From an uncultured Muribaculaceae bacterium (GTDB lineage Bacteria; Bacteroidota; Bacteroidia; Bacteroidales; Muribaculaceae), in NCBI GenBank assembly GCA_910586995.1, contig CAJUKZ010000002.1, positions 62,001-126,000 on the forward strand: a DNA stretch of 64,000 bases. The letters run 5' to 3'. The position numbers and the translations under genes were made by a program. Below are positions 43,226-52,766 of this stretch, in pieces. Positions within the stretch are counted from its first letter, which is position 1; each line of letters opens with the position of its first letter. The notes below the pieces were generated by a model. That model was not told the DNA's origin. It did not search any database and saw only the letters and a list, made by a program, of their open reading frames with translations.

Positions 43226-43295
43226 TTCTTTGGAGTATTGAGGGGTGTTTAAGATTCTAATTTTACTGTCAATATGATCTTGAATATTGCGTCGG

Positions 43296-43327
43296 CAAAG
43301 GTATCACAATACTTCCAAATATACAAA
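43296..43327 (-). promoter_or_regulatory. Promoter of nrdDG
   Basis: TACCTTTG (43296-43303, minus strand) with TTTG at 43324-43327, spacing 20, matches the consensus. It lies 71 bases before the nrdD ATG. Confidence 0.7.
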
Positions 43328-43360
43328 AATATCAGAGCAAAAGTTTTGTCAAATTTTTAA

Positions 43361-43438
43361 TTTTGGAAAACTTTTTACACACATAAAATTCACAACATGC
43401 AAATAATCAGTGCATTAAAATTTATTTTGGAAAACTTT
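43361..43438 (-). repeat. Pair of 14-bp direct repeats upstream of nrdD
   Basis: TTTTGGAAAACTTT occurs at 43361-43374 and again at 43425-43438, 64 bases apart (about six helical turns). It lies behind the promoter in AT-rich sequence. It may be a pair of regulator sites; no known operator was recognised. The rest of the 286-base gap shows no gene. Confidence 0.5.
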
Positions 43439-43512
43439 ACCCACAAAACAGCAAACCACACTTATCAAAAAGCGTACAGCTACACGCTTTCATACGTCAC
43501 ACCGACATATCT

Positions 43513-44253
43513 TTATAAAAGTCCTTCATCGCAGAAAGAGAAGTATCCCTTAGTACCTCCGACTATTATATGGTCAAGCACACGTATATCCAACATCCTT
43601 GCTGCTTCAGCGAGTTTTTCCGTAAGGGCTTTATCCTGAATGCTCGGCTTCATATTTCCCGACGGATGATTATGCACAAAAGCCACCGCTGAAGCAGACA
43701 ACAGCAATGCATCGCGCATGATTACTCTGACATCCACTACCGTAGCATCAAGTCCACCCTTGCCTACCATACGTTCGCTTATCACCTCGTTCGACTTCGA
43801 AAGATATAGCACCCAGAATTCCTCATGACCAAGCCATTCGAGCGACGCGCGCATGCGAGCGTATATGTCAGAAGAACTCCTCACCGGCTTATTCTCAAGC
43901 ACACTGCCATCTTTCACAGCCCTGATTCCAAGCTGCAATGCGGCAAGCAACGTCAGAGCCTTGGCCGGACCGATACCCTTGTATCGCGCAGTTATATCCC
44001 TGACATTCATGCGCACTAGCCGGGACAAATGTCCGCCATTGTCTTGCAGGATTTTCTCACTGAGCTGCACCACATTCATATCGCGCGTGCCAGTACTGAA
44101 AAGAATAGCAAGCAGTTCGGCATCAGTAAGCACGTCGAAACCATGAGCCATAGCTTTCTCCCGCGGCCGTTCGGAAACTGCCATATCCGCTATCATCCTG
44201 CCTCTCCTGTCCATATCACCTGGAACAATCTTATCTGTAATTTTATTTTCCAT
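43513..44253 (-). CDS. radC: RadC family JAB-domain protein
   Basis: This 246-residue protein has an N-terminal helix-hairpin-helix-like region (YKGIGPAKALTLLAALQLG) and a C-terminal MPN+/JAB metalloprotease-like domain. The zinc motif is HNHPSG...D (H194, H196, D207 in HNHPSGNMKPSIQD). RadC proteins are named after a repair phenotype that is not well supported; the molecular role is not settled. It is a single gene with a TATCTTTG -7 element at 44287-44294. Confidence 0.92.
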   Translation of the reverse strand: MENKITDKIVPGDMDRRGRMIADMAVSERPREKAMAHGFDVLTDAELLAILFSTGTRDMNVVQLSEKILQDNGGHLSRLVRMNVRDITARYKGIGPAKALTLLAALQLGIRAVKDGSVLENKPVRSSSDIYARMRASLEWLGHEEFWVLYLSKSNEVISERMVGKGGLDATVVDVRVIMRDALLLSASAVAFVHNHPSGNMKPSIQDKALTEKLAEAARMLDIRVLDHIIVGGTKGYFSFCDEGLL

Positions 44254-44411
44254 ATATCACTGCCCGACACATACTGTGGTTGTTCACAAAGATAGTGTTT
44301 TATTTGCAATACGGATCGTGTACATATTTAAAATTTAATCGCACATACCTGCCATGACAGTTTTTTTTGCTAACTTCGTGCTGCAATTCACACATTTAAT
44401 ATATTACAGGC

Positions 44412-45422
44412 ATGAAAATTGGCCACATTGACTTAGGCGACCGTCCGGTGATGCTTGCCCCGATGGAGGATGTCACCGACACTTCATTCCGCCTGATATG
44501 CAAGGAGCAGGGCGCCGACATGACATATTCAGAGTTTGTCTCTGCCGACGCACTGATACGCAACATAGCTGCGACGACAAGAAAGCTGAACATCCACCCC
44601 GCCGAAAGGCCAACCGCAATCCAGATTTACGGCAGGGAGGTTGAACCTATGGTTGAGGCCGCAAAAATGGTGGAGCAAGCCGGACCAGACATCATAGACA
44701 TAAATTTCGGATGCCCCGTAAAGAAAGTGGCAGGCAAGGGCGCAGGAGCAGGAATGCTTCGCGATATTCCCAAAATGCTTGAGATAACAAAGGCTGTAGT
44801 AAATGCCGTGGGCATTCCAGTCACCGTCAAGACCCGCCTGGGATGGGATCATGAATCAAAAATAATTGTGACTCTCGCCGAACAACTTCAGGACTGCGGT
44901 ATAGCAGCCCTTACAGTCCACGGCCGCACAAGATCACAGATGTATACCGGAGATGCCGACTGGGAAATGATAGCTCGGGTGAAAGAAAACCCTCGGCTAA
45001 CCATTCCCCTGATTGGAAACGGAGACATCACAAATCCGCAACGGATGCTCGATGCCTTCAACAAATATGGTGTAGACGGAGTGATGATCGGACGTGCTTC
45101 CATAGGTGCTCCGTGGATATTCAACGACATGAAGCGTGCTTTAGGCGACACTTCACACCAACCCCTGTCCGATGCTGATAAATTCGCCATCCTGCGCCGT
45201 CAGATAAAGGAAAGCATCGACCGGATAGACCAATACAGAGGCATACTGCATATCCGCAGACATCTGGCCGCATCTCCTCTGTTCAAGGGAATTCCGCATT
45301 TCCGCGACACCCGGATCGCCATGCTGCGCGCCGACAACTACGACGAACTCGATGCAATCCTCTCCCACATACAACACGATATATTACCGGAAACAACAAA
45401 ACTCATAAATGAAAATGCATAA
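44412..45422 (+). CDS. dus: tRNA-dihydrouridine synthase
   Basis: This FMN enzyme reduces uridines in the tRNA D loop. The 336-residue protein has the TIM-barrel start VMLAPMEDVTDTSFRLI (13-29), catalytic Cys101 in DINFGCPVKKVAGKGAGAGML, TVHGRTRSQMYTGDADW, and IGNGDI with GVMIGRASIGAPWIF. It most resembles DusB. The GIN-domain gene overlaps its end by 14 bases, so both are on one transcript. Confidence 0.96.
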   Translation: MKIGHIDLGDRPVMLAPMEDVTDTSFRLICKEQGADMTYSEFVSADALIRNIAATTRKLNIHPAERPTAIQIYGREVEPMVEAAKMVEQAGPDIIDINFGCPVKKVAGKGAGAGMLRDIPKMLEITKAVVNAVGIPVTVKTRLGWDHESKIIVTLAEQLQDCGIAALTVHGRTRSQMYTGDADWEMIARVKENPRLTIPLIGNGDITNPQRMLDAFNKYGVDGVMIGRASIGAPWIFNDMKRALGDTSHQPLSDADKFAILRRQIKESIDRIDQYRGILHIRRHLAASPLFKGIPHFRDTRIAMLRADNYDELDAILSHIQHDILPETTKLINENA

Positions 45423-46182
45423 ATTACTCTCCATTGTCTTTCTGTCTATGTTTGCGATCCCCTTCCACGCATCATCGCAAACAAACTCCGTGAAGGCCGA
45501 CACAATGATGAAATACACTGTAGATGTAAGTGAATTTCAGGAACTTCTGGTCCGTGGAAACATAAATGTAATATATAAATGCTTGCCTGATTCAGCCGGC
45601 TATGCAATATTTCATGCAAGAGCCGAAGAAACCTCACGTCTGCTTTTCTCCAATCCCTCCGGAAAACTTAAAATCGAACTTTCTAAAGATAAGAAAGACA
45701 ACAACGATACGGTATCGGTGATGCCTACCGTAACCGTATATTCCTCAATACTCACAAAAGCAGAAAACCGAGGCGACTCCACCCTTACCGTACAGAAGCC
45801 ATCTTCAGGGCCATATCTGAAACTTAAACTTGAAGGCAACGGATCGCTTATAGCCAACGATGTGCACGTCAAGATCCTCGATGCCTCTACCTCTACCGGA
45901 CACGGCACAATCACAGTATGGGGATTATGCAACGAAGCCAAACTGTCCATCTCAGGAAAAGGCAAGATAAACGCCGACAGACTTACTGCCACAAGCGTAA
46001 GATGCAGTCTGTTCGGAGGCAGCGAGGTAAGCTGCTTTGTCAATGGGGGAGATCTAACACTCCAGGGTCTGTCCGGTGCTACAGTATATTATCGCGGACG
46101 CCCGAGCAACATCAAAAACCGGGCAACCAAGGTCAAGATCGTCAATCTCGACGAGGCCGACATGAAAAAGCCTGTCAACTGA
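45409..46182 (+). CDS. Exported GIN-domain (DUF2807) protein
   Basis: This 257-residue protein has a signal peptide (residues 1-25, cleaved near ASSQ). The right-handed beta-helix-like GIN domain follows: VSEFQELLVRGNINVIYK, LKLKLEGNGSLIANDVHVK, and TSTGHGTITV, ISGKGKINADRLTATSV. Such domains are thought to be adhesins or putative auto-transporter-like modules. The role here is unknown. It overlaps dus by 14 bases and ends 13 bases before the Wzx-type gene. Confidence 0.85.
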   Translation: MKMHKLLSIVFLSMFAIPFHASSQTNSVKADTMMKYTVDVSEFQELLVRGNINVIYKCLPDSAGYAIFHARAEETSRLLFSNPSGKLKIELSKDKKDNNDTVSVMPTVTVYSSILTKAENRGDSTLTVQKPSSGPYLKLKLEGNGSLIANDVHVKILDASTSTGHGTITVWGLCNEAKLSISGKGKINADRLTATSVRCSLFGGSEVSCFVNGGDLTLQGLSGATVYYRGRPSNIKNRATKVKIVNLDEADMKKPVN

Positions 46183-46195
46183 TACTCCACTACGG

Positions 46196-47686
46196 ATGAG
46201 CGAGACCGACAATCTTAAACTGGCCACGGCAAGGACTCTTAAATGGAATCTGGTCGACCGTTTCGGCCAGCAGGTAATGTATGCCGTCACCGGCATAGTA
46301 CTGGCACGGCTTCTGTCGCAGGAGGACTTCGGTCTTGTGGGCGCCATACTCATATTTCAGGCATTCGCATCACTGCTTATCGACAGCGGATTCTCATATG
46401 CCCTGCTTCAGCGCAAACAGCCTACCAGACTCGACTATAGCACCGTACTGTGGTTCAACATAGCCCTGGCGGTATTCATATACGTAACGCTATGGTTCTG
46501 TGCAGTACCTATCGCCGATATATTCAAGGGCGACATGAGGCTTGTACCGCTGTCAAGGGCCATGTTCCTGACATTTATACTCAATGCCACAGCAATCGTA
46601 CAGACCAACCGTCTGATGAAGCGCATGGATGTGAAGATGATAGCTGTGAGCAACATAGCCGGACTCGCCGTAGGAGCAGTGGCGGGAATATGGCTTGCCG
46701 TGAGCGGATATGGAGCATGGGCTATAGTATGGCAGAGCATATCGGCTGCGGCTATCAAGAGCATCATATTATGGACAACAGGACATTGGTTTCCGATGCT
46801 TAAATTTTCATGGAAGGCATTGCGAAGCTATTTCTCCGTAGGCTCAAGCATGATGCTTACTTCCTTTCTGAACACACTGTTCCAGAAAATATATTCGTTC
46901 TTCATTGGCAACAAGGCCGGACTCATACCTTTAGGCTACTATACACAAAGCGAGAAATGGAGCACGATGGGAATATCTTCCATAATGCAGGTGCTCACGG
47001 CCTCGTTTCTGCCTGTAATGTCGCATGTGCAGGACGACCCTGAACGATTCAGAAGAATTGCGTCGAAAACCGACCGCTTCACATGCTACATATTATTTCC
47101 CTGTGTAGCTGCGCTGACAATCACCGCTCCGCAAATATTCCACATACTTTTCGGAATAAAATGGGACGCGTCAATACCTCTTTTCCAACTGCTGCTCGCA
47201 AGAGGAATATTCAGCGTGCTGATGAGCAACTACAACAACTTTATAATTTCGCTTGGAAAGACCCGGACGGTTCTTTATCTGGAAGTTATAAGAGACGTCA
47301 CCGCACTCGGCGCACTTATAGCCACACTGCCGATGATGTCGCTTGAAACGGCTCACGACATAGTTTACGGAATAAAAATAATGCTCTACGGACAGATTGC
47401 CGCTTCAGCTATAGCCTGGTGTGCATCGCTCGTAGCTACAACAGCAGTCACCGGGATCGGGCTGTACACCCTGCTACGAGATATGATTCCATACGGATGC
47501 ATAACCCTTGCCATGTCGGCTGCAATGATATTCATACCGGAAGCCTCAAGCGATACAGCTACGCTGCTCATAAGACTTGCAGCAGGTGCTACTATATACA
47601 TTGCTCTCAATTTCTTGGGAAAATCAAGAATACAAAGCGATGTGTGGGAGTATATATCTTACCGCTTCTGCAAAAAAAATACATAA
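46196..47686 (+). CDS. Wzx/WzxC-type polysaccharide flippase
   Basis: This 496-residue polytopic membrane protein (about 14 helices) belongs to the polysaccharide biosynthesis/MATE-like (MVF) superfamily: TLKWNLVDRFGQQVMYAVTGIVLARLLSQEDFGLVGAILIFQAFASLLIDSGFS, typical of the WzxC/lipopolysaccharide exporters. It translocates lipid-linked sugar units across the inner membrane. The GDP-L-fucose genes fcl and gmd lie directly downstream on the other strand, which fits a surface polysaccharide containing fucose, but no glycosyltransferase is in the window. Confidence 0.9.
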   Translation: MSETDNLKLATARTLKWNLVDRFGQQVMYAVTGIVLARLLSQEDFGLVGAILIFQAFASLLIDSGFSYALLQRKQPTRLDYSTVLWFNIALAVFIYVTLWFCAVPIADIFKGDMRLVPLSRAMFLTFILNATAIVQTNRLMKRMDVKMIAVSNIAGLAVGAVAGIWLAVSGYGAWAIVWQSISAAAIKSIILWTTGHWFPMLKFSWKALRSYFSVGSSMMLTSFLNTLFQKIYSFFIGNKAGLIPLGYYTQSEKWSTMGISSIMQVLTASFLPVMSHVQDDPERFRRIASKTDRFTCYILFPCVAALTITAPQIFHILFGIKWDASIPLFQLLLARGIFSVLMSNYNNFIISLGKTRTVLYLEVIRDVTALGALIATLPMMSLETAHDIVYGIKIMLYGQIAASAIAWCASLVATTAVTGIGLYTLLRDMIPYGCITLAMSAAMIFIPEASSDTATLLIRLAAGATIYIALNFLGKSRIQSDVWEYISYRFCKKNT

Positions 47687-47689
47687 AAA

Positions 47690-47725
47690 GATTGAATGTC
47701 TGCAAAAATATTACTACTTTTGCAG
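47690..47725 (+). promoter_or_regulatory. Promoter-like sequence overlapping a hairpin, no gene downstream
   Basis: TTG at 47690-47692 and TACTTTTG at 47713-47720 have the consensus 20-base spacing. The same bases make a 10-bp hairpin GTCTGCAAAA/TTTTGCAGAC (47696-47705 with 47716-47725). It is 4 bases after the flippase stop. It may be a flippase terminator resembling a promoter, or a real promoter left after a gene was lost. Confidence 0.4.
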
Positions 47726-47810
47726 ACCTCAACAACAACACCGAGTGTTTCGTCGAGACGACGCGGCACCGTATATGGACTTCAACACATTGAAGGCCAT
47801 TATTATTTTA

Positions 47811-48755
47811 TCAACGTTCAGCCCGCACCGGGTTTCTCAGGAAATCATCGTAGGCAAGCCTGATTCCATCCTCAAGCTCTGTCTTATATGTCCAACCCAA
47901 TCCTGTAGCCTTGGACACGTCGAGCAACTTTCGGGGCGTGCCGTTAGGACGCGAGGCATCCCACTCGATACGGCCCTCATAGCCTACCACACGTGCTACC
48001 ATATCTGTAAGTTCCCTGATCGAAAGTTCCTTGCCTGTACCGGCATTCACAGTTTCGTTGCCTGAATACGTATTCATCAGGAACACGCAAAGATCAGCAA
48101 GATCGTCCACATACAGGAATTCGCGCAGAGGCGAACCGTCGCCCCAACATGTCACCGACTCTATCCCTGCCATCTTTGCTTCATGGAAGCGGCGTATGAG
48201 CGCCGGAAGCACATGCGAGTGTTCGGGATGATAATTATCGTTCGGCCCATACAGATTTGTCGGCATGACCGATATATAATCCGTACCATACTGCCTGTTC
48301 AGGAATTCGCAATATTTCAATCCCGAAATCTTGGCCAGCGCATAGGCTTCGTTCGTCTTCTCAAGCTCAGATGTAAGAAGGCAACTCTCAGGCATAGGCT
48401 GCGGCGCCATCCGCGGATAAATGCATGACGATCCTAAAAACTCCAGTTTCCTGACGCCCGAACGCCATGCCGCATGTATGACGTTCATCTCAAGCATCAT
48501 GTTCTCGTACATAAAATCGGCAAGTGCGCTACGGTTGGCTTCAATACCGCCGACCTTTGCCGCTGCCAGAAATACATATTCCGGTCTTTCGGCCTCAAAG
48601 AAATCATCCACTGCACGCTGATCGGTCAGATCAAGCTCGGCATGCGTGCGCGTCACGATATTCTCATATCCCTGCCTTTTCAACTCGCGTACTATGGCCG
48701 AACCAACCATTCCACGGTGTCCGGCCACATATATTTTAGAATCTCTGTCCATCAT
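47811..48755 (-). CDS. fcl: GDP-L-fucose synthase
   Basis: This SDR enzyme converts GDP-4-keto-6-deoxymannose to GDP-L-fucose. The 314-residue protein has the NADP loop GHRGMVGSAIV (12-22), SSCIYP, the YALAK catalytic motif, and NVPTNLYGP-like MPTNLYGPNDNYHPEHSHVLPALIRRF. It overlaps the gmd stop by four bases and so is translationally coupled. Confidence 0.96.
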   Translation of the reverse strand: MMDRDSKIYVAGHRGMVGSAIVRELKRQGYENIVTRTHAELDLTDQRAVDDFFEAERPEYVFLAAAKVGGIEANRSALADFMYENMMLEMNVIHAAWRSGVRKLEFLGSSCIYPRMAPQPMPESCLLTSELEKTNEAYALAKISGLKYCEFLNRQYGTDYISVMPTNLYGPNDNYHPEHSHVLPALIRRFHEAKMAGIESVTCWGDGSPLREFLYVDDLADLCVFLMNTYSGNETVNAGTGKELSIRELTDMVARVVGYEGRIEWDASRPNGTPRKLLDVSKATGLGWTYKTELEDGIRLAYDDFLRNPVRAER

Positions 48756-49840
48756 TTCACTATGCCCTTTTCAAGATACTCGGCCAGATTGGTGCGTACG
48801 CTCTCACCGGCACGTTCAGCAGCCACTTTAGCCATATCGGAATCTGTCATTATCTTCACCAGTTCGGCAAACGATGTCTTCTGCGGATTCCATCCAAGCA
48901 AAGCGCGTGCCTTTGTCGGATCGCCCCACAGATTGACCACATCAGTAGGACGATAGAAATCAGGCGATACTTCCACAAGCACCTTTCCGGTAGCGCGGTC
49001 CACACCTTTCTCATCCGCGCCCTCGCCTTCCCAACGGAGATTGATGCCCACATTCCTGAACGCAAGCTCGGCAAATTCCCTTACAGTATGCTGCTCTCCT
49101 GTAGCTATCACAAAGTCGTCGGGAGTATCGTGCTGGAGTATACGCCACATGCATTCCACATAGTCCGGAGCGTAGCCCCAATCGCGCTTCGACGACAGAT
49201 TGCCAAGATACAGTTTATCCTGCTTGCCTTGGGCTATACGTGCGGCTGCAAGAGTGATCTTTCTGGTAACGAATGTCTCACCACGGCGTTCCGACTCGTG
49301 GTTGAACAGTATACCTGAGCAACAGAACATCCCGTAAGCCTCTCGGTATTCCTTCACTATCCAGAAACCATAAAGCTTGGCCACTGCATACGGACTATAC
49401 GGATGAAACGGCGTGTTCTCATTCTGGGGCACTTCCTCTACCTTCCCATACAATTCGGATGTGGATGCCTGATATATGCGGCATTTGTCGGCAAGGCCGG
49501 TGAGCCTTACAGCTTCAAGGATGCGGAGTACACCTACTGCATCGACATCAGCAGTGAACTCAGGCGAATCGAACGAGACCTGTACATGGCTCTGTGCTGC
49601 AAGATTGTAAATCTCGTCGGGCCTGACCTTACCAACAACCTGCATAACACTCATGGAGTCTGTCATATCGGCATAGTGCAGGTGAAAATGATCCATACTC
49701 TCAAGATGAGATATACGCTCGCGGAAATCCACCGAGGATCTCCTTATTGTGCCATGCACTTCATATCCTTTGGATAGCAAAAGCTCGGCCAGGAAACTTC
49801 CGTCCTGCCCGGTCACTCCGGTTATCAACGCTGTTTTCAT
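48752..49840 (-). CDS. gmd: GDP-mannose 4,6-dehydratase
   Basis: First step from GDP-mannose to GDP-L-fucose. The 362-residue protein carries ALITGVTGQDGSFLAELLL, STSELYGKVEEVPQNENTPFHPYSPYAVAKLYG with the YxxxK pair, and GDWGYA-like KRDWGYAPDYVE. A TAACTTTG promoter element lies at 49869-49876. fcl follows with a four-base overlap. Confidence 0.97.
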   Translation of the reverse strand: MKTALITGVTGQDGSFLAELLLSKGYEVHGTIRRSSVDFRERISHLESMDHFHLHYADMTDSMSVMQVVGKVRPDEIYNLAAQSHVQVSFDSPEFTADVDAVGVLRILEAVRLTGLADKCRIYQASTSELYGKVEEVPQNENTPFHPYSPYAVAKLYGFWIVKEYREAYGMFCCSGILFNHESERRGETFVTRKITLAAARIAQGKQDKLYLGNLSSKRDWGYAPDYVECMWRILQHDTPDDFVIATGEQHTVREFAELAFRNVGINLRWEGEGADEKGVDRATGKVLVEVSPDFYRPTDVVNLWGDPTKARALLGWNPQKTSFAELVKIMTDSDMAKVAAERAGESVRTNLAEYLEKGIVK

Positions 49841-49868
49841 ATCAATCTACATTAGATGTTTTATGCAC

Positions 49869-49876
49869 CAAAGTTA
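49869..49876 (-). promoter_or_regulatory. Promoter -7 element of gmd-fcl
   Basis: TAACTTTG on the minus strand, 29 bases before the gmd ATG, fits TAnnTTTG. No TTTG at -33 is clear. Confidence 0.5.
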
Positions 49877-49924
49877 CAAACTTTCGGCGAATATTAACTG
49901 ATTATACGAAGCGCTGTATTATTT

Positions 49925-49956
49925 TTTGCACACCTTGACTAAATAAGCTAATTTTG
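49925..49956 (+). promoter_or_regulatory. Promoter of the Ca2+-ATPase gene
   Basis: TTTG at 49925-49928 and TAATTTTG at 49949-49956, exactly 20 bases apart, match the Bacteroidota consensus. They sit 34 bases before the ATG at 49991 and support that start over the upstream TTG at 49967. Confidence 0.75.
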
Positions 49957-49990
49957 CGGCTCATTATTGGTTCTGCACTCCAGTCTAACT

Positions 49991-52654
49991 ATGTCTCAAC
50001 AGCAAAATTACCGTGGCCTTTCAGATCCGGATGTCGAAAGAAGCCGCAACCTCAACGGAGCAAACGTCCTATCCGCTCCCTGTAAAGCACCGCTTTGGAA
50101 AGTCTTTCTTGTCAAATTCACAGACCCGCTGATCATCATACTCCTGATTGCTGGCGTATTGTCGGTGTGCATCTCTTTGTATGAGCATTACAGCCTCGGT
50201 AAAAGCGCCGGCGAAGTGTTTTTCGAGCCACTCGGAATCTTCGCTGCAATTATTCTCGCCACAGGTCTGTCTTTCATATTCGAGCAAAAGGCTGACCGGG
50301 AATTCTCACTCCTCAACAAAGTAAGCGACGACGATCCTGTACAGGTCATCAGGTCCGGTAATGCCACAAGCATTCCTAAGAAAGACATTGTGGTCGGGGA
50401 CATTGTGATCCTTAATACAGGCGACGAAGTACCTGCCGACGGCACGCTTCTCGAATCCACGTCCATGAGCATTGACGAATCGTCCCTTACCGGTGAGCCT
50501 ATATGCCACAAGACCACCGACAATACTAAATTTGACCCCGACGCCACATTCCCTTCAAACCAAGCCCTAAGAGGCACAAAAGTGATGGAGGGGCATGGAA
50601 TAATGGAAGTGTCTGCTGTGGGAGATGCCACAGAAAACGGTAAAGTGAACACTGCCACACATATCGACGACAGCGTGACCACTCCATTGAACATCCAGCT
50701 CAGAGGACTTGGACACCTCATCTCCAAAATAGCTTACGGAGTAGCTGCGGCTGTCATTATCGGCCGTGTAGTCATGTACTTCTCAAGCACGTCATTCGAA
50801 TGGGTATCCTTCATATCATATATGTTACAGTCGCTTATGCTTGCAGTGTCGCTGGTTGTGATGTCTGTGCCTGAAGGTCTGCCAATGGCAGTCACCCTGT
50901 CTCTCGCCTACTCCATGCGCCGCATGCTGAAGACCAACAACCTCGTGCGCAAGATGCATGCTTGCGAGACAATGGGAGCCGCCACTGTAATCTGCACCGA
51001 CAAGACGGGCACTCTCACACAAAACCGCATGCAAGTCTACAAGGCCGATTTTTTCGGCAATCCTACCGAAAACACAATATATGAAGGTATAGCTGTAAAC
51101 TCCACCGCGCACCTCGATCTCTCCAAAGGCATTCCTGAAATACTCGGCAATCCGACCGAAGGTGCAATGCTCCTTTGGCTCAGAGAGAAAGGTGCGGATG
51201 CAGAAGTTCTAAGGGCCGGAGTTCGCATAGTTGAGGAATTACCATTCTCTACAGAGCGTAAATTCATGGCATCAGTCGCCGAAAACAGCGACCACACACG
51301 CACATTATACGTAAAAGGCGCTCCTGAGATAGTATTCGGTATGTGTTCTGAAACACCCGGTATCACAAAAAAAGAAATCGATGCACTTCTGCTCGACTAC
51401 CAGAATCAGGCTATGCGCACACTCGGCTTCACATACAAGATTCTTGCTCCAGGCGAAACTGCGATAACAGACAACCGGCTGACTGCAGAGGGACTGACAT
51501 TCCTTGGAGTAGCCGCCATATCCGACCCTGTGCGCGCCGATGTTCCCGATGCCGTAAGGGAAGTCACAGAAGCCGGTATACAGGTGAAGATCGTAACCGG
51601 AGACACGCCCAATACAGCCAAAGAAATAGCACGCCAGATCGGTCTCTGGGATGATAGTGTAGACGATCAGACCAACATCATCACGGGCAACGAATTCGAA
51701 CTGCTATCAGACGACGAAATACGCCAACGTGCAGGCGATCTCAAGATCATAGCGCGAGCCCGCCCGCTCGACAAGAAACGCCTTGTGGAAGCCCTTCAGG
51801 CCAACGGCGAGGTAGTGGCCGTGACCGGAGACGGCACTAACGACGCGCCGGCCCTGAAAGCAGCACATGTGGGACTTTCGATGGGCGACGGAACATCCGT
51901 AGCCAAAGAAGCCTCCGACATAACAATTGTCGACAATTCATTCTCCTCGATCGGACGCGCGGTAATGTGGGGACGCTCTCTATACCGCAACATCCAGCGC
52001 TTCATCCTGTTCCAGATGACAGTCAATGTGGCCGGCTGTCTAATAATGCTGATCGGATCGTTCATGGGTATGCAGTCGCCGCTTAGCGTCACCCAGATGC
52101 TGTGGATCAATCTCATCATGGACACTTTTGCAGCCGTGGCTCTCGCCTCACTGCCTCCCACATCCTCGGTCATGGCCGAAAAACCACGATCGCGCAATGC
52201 ATTTATCATAAGTCCTGCCATGTGGAGATCAATCATCGGAACCGGAGGCGCATTCTTCATCGCACTCATCTGCATCCTCTACTATTTCGAACATACAAGT
52301 ATAACAGGATTACGACAGATTGGAAACGTGGCTATCTCCTCCCTTAACACAGGTCTCACGCCCTACGAACTCTCTGTGTTCTTCTGCTTATTCGTGATGC
52401 TCCAGTTCTGGAACATGTTCAACGCACGTGCATTCGCCACAGGCAGATCCGCCCTGCATCTAAAAGGTTGCTCAGGGTTCATCCTCATTTCTCTGATTAT
52501 CCTCATCGGACAGATAGTGATAGTCACATTCGGAGGAGAATTTTTCAGCGTGCGGCCACTTCCGGCAACCGATTGGGCCATCATAATCGCATCCACATCC
52601 GTCGTACTGTGGACCGGAGAATTAATCCGCCTGATAAAAACTGATAAAAAATAA
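49991..52654 (+). CDS. Calcium-translocating P-type ATPase (PMCA-like)
   Basis: This 887-residue inner-membrane pump starts at the ATG at 49991; a TTG eight codons upstream is rejected because the promoter leader would leave no room. Motifs: TGES-like SSLTGEP, membrane PEGLP in VPEGLPMAV, the phosphorylated D337 in CTDKTGTLTQN, KGAPE, TGDGTNDAPALK, and about ten transmembrane helices. It probably exports Ca2+ (P2B type); substrate is by family. A 112-base gap separates it from the DUF308 gene. Confidence 0.92.
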   Translation: MSQQQNYRGLSDPDVERSRNLNGANVLSAPCKAPLWKVFLVKFTDPLIIILLIAGVLSVCISLYEHYSLGKSAGEVFFEPLGIFAAIILATGLSFIFEQKADREFSLLNKVSDDDPVQVIRSGNATSIPKKDIVVGDIVILNTGDEVPADGTLLESTSMSIDESSLTGEPICHKTTDNTKFDPDATFPSNQALRGTKVMEGHGIMEVSAVGDATENGKVNTATHIDDSVTTPLNIQLRGLGHLISKIAYGVAAAVIIGRVVMYFSSTSFEWVSFISYMLQSLMLAVSLVVMSVPEGLPMAVTLSLAYSMRRMLKTNNLVRKMHACETMGAATVICTDKTGTLTQNRMQVYKADFFGNPTENTIYEGIAVNSTAHLDLSKGIPEILGNPTEGAMLLWLREKGADAEVLRAGVRIVEELPFSTERKFMASVAENSDHTRTLYVKGAPEIVFGMCSETPGITKKEIDALLLDYQNQAMRTLGFTYKILAPGETAITDNRLTAEGLTFLGVAAISDPVRADVPDAVREVTEAGIQVKIVTGDTPNTAKEIARQIGLWDDSVDDQTNIITGNEFELLSDDEIRQRAGDLKIIARARPLDKKRLVEALQANGEVVAVTGDGTNDAPALKAAHVGLSMGDGTSVAKEASDITIVDNSFSSIGRAVMWGRSLYRNIQRFILFQMTVNVAGCLIMLIGSFMGMQSPLSVTQMLWINLIMDTFAAVALASLPPTSSVMAEKPRSRNAFIISPAMWRSIIGTGGAFFIALICILYYFEHTSITGLRQIGNVAISSLNTGLTPYELSVFFCLFVMLQFWNMFNARAFATGRSALHLKGCSGFILISLIILIGQIVIVTFGGEFFSVRPLPATDWAIIIASTSVVLWTGELIRLIKTDKK

Positions 52655-52766
52655 AGGACCTTCAACAAAAAGGCTTTAAGGATTGTTATAAATTTGAATT
52701 CTTCCAAAAGAGGAATATATCAAATGATTATAACTCACTTCATCTATTTATTAAATTCTTAAAGTC

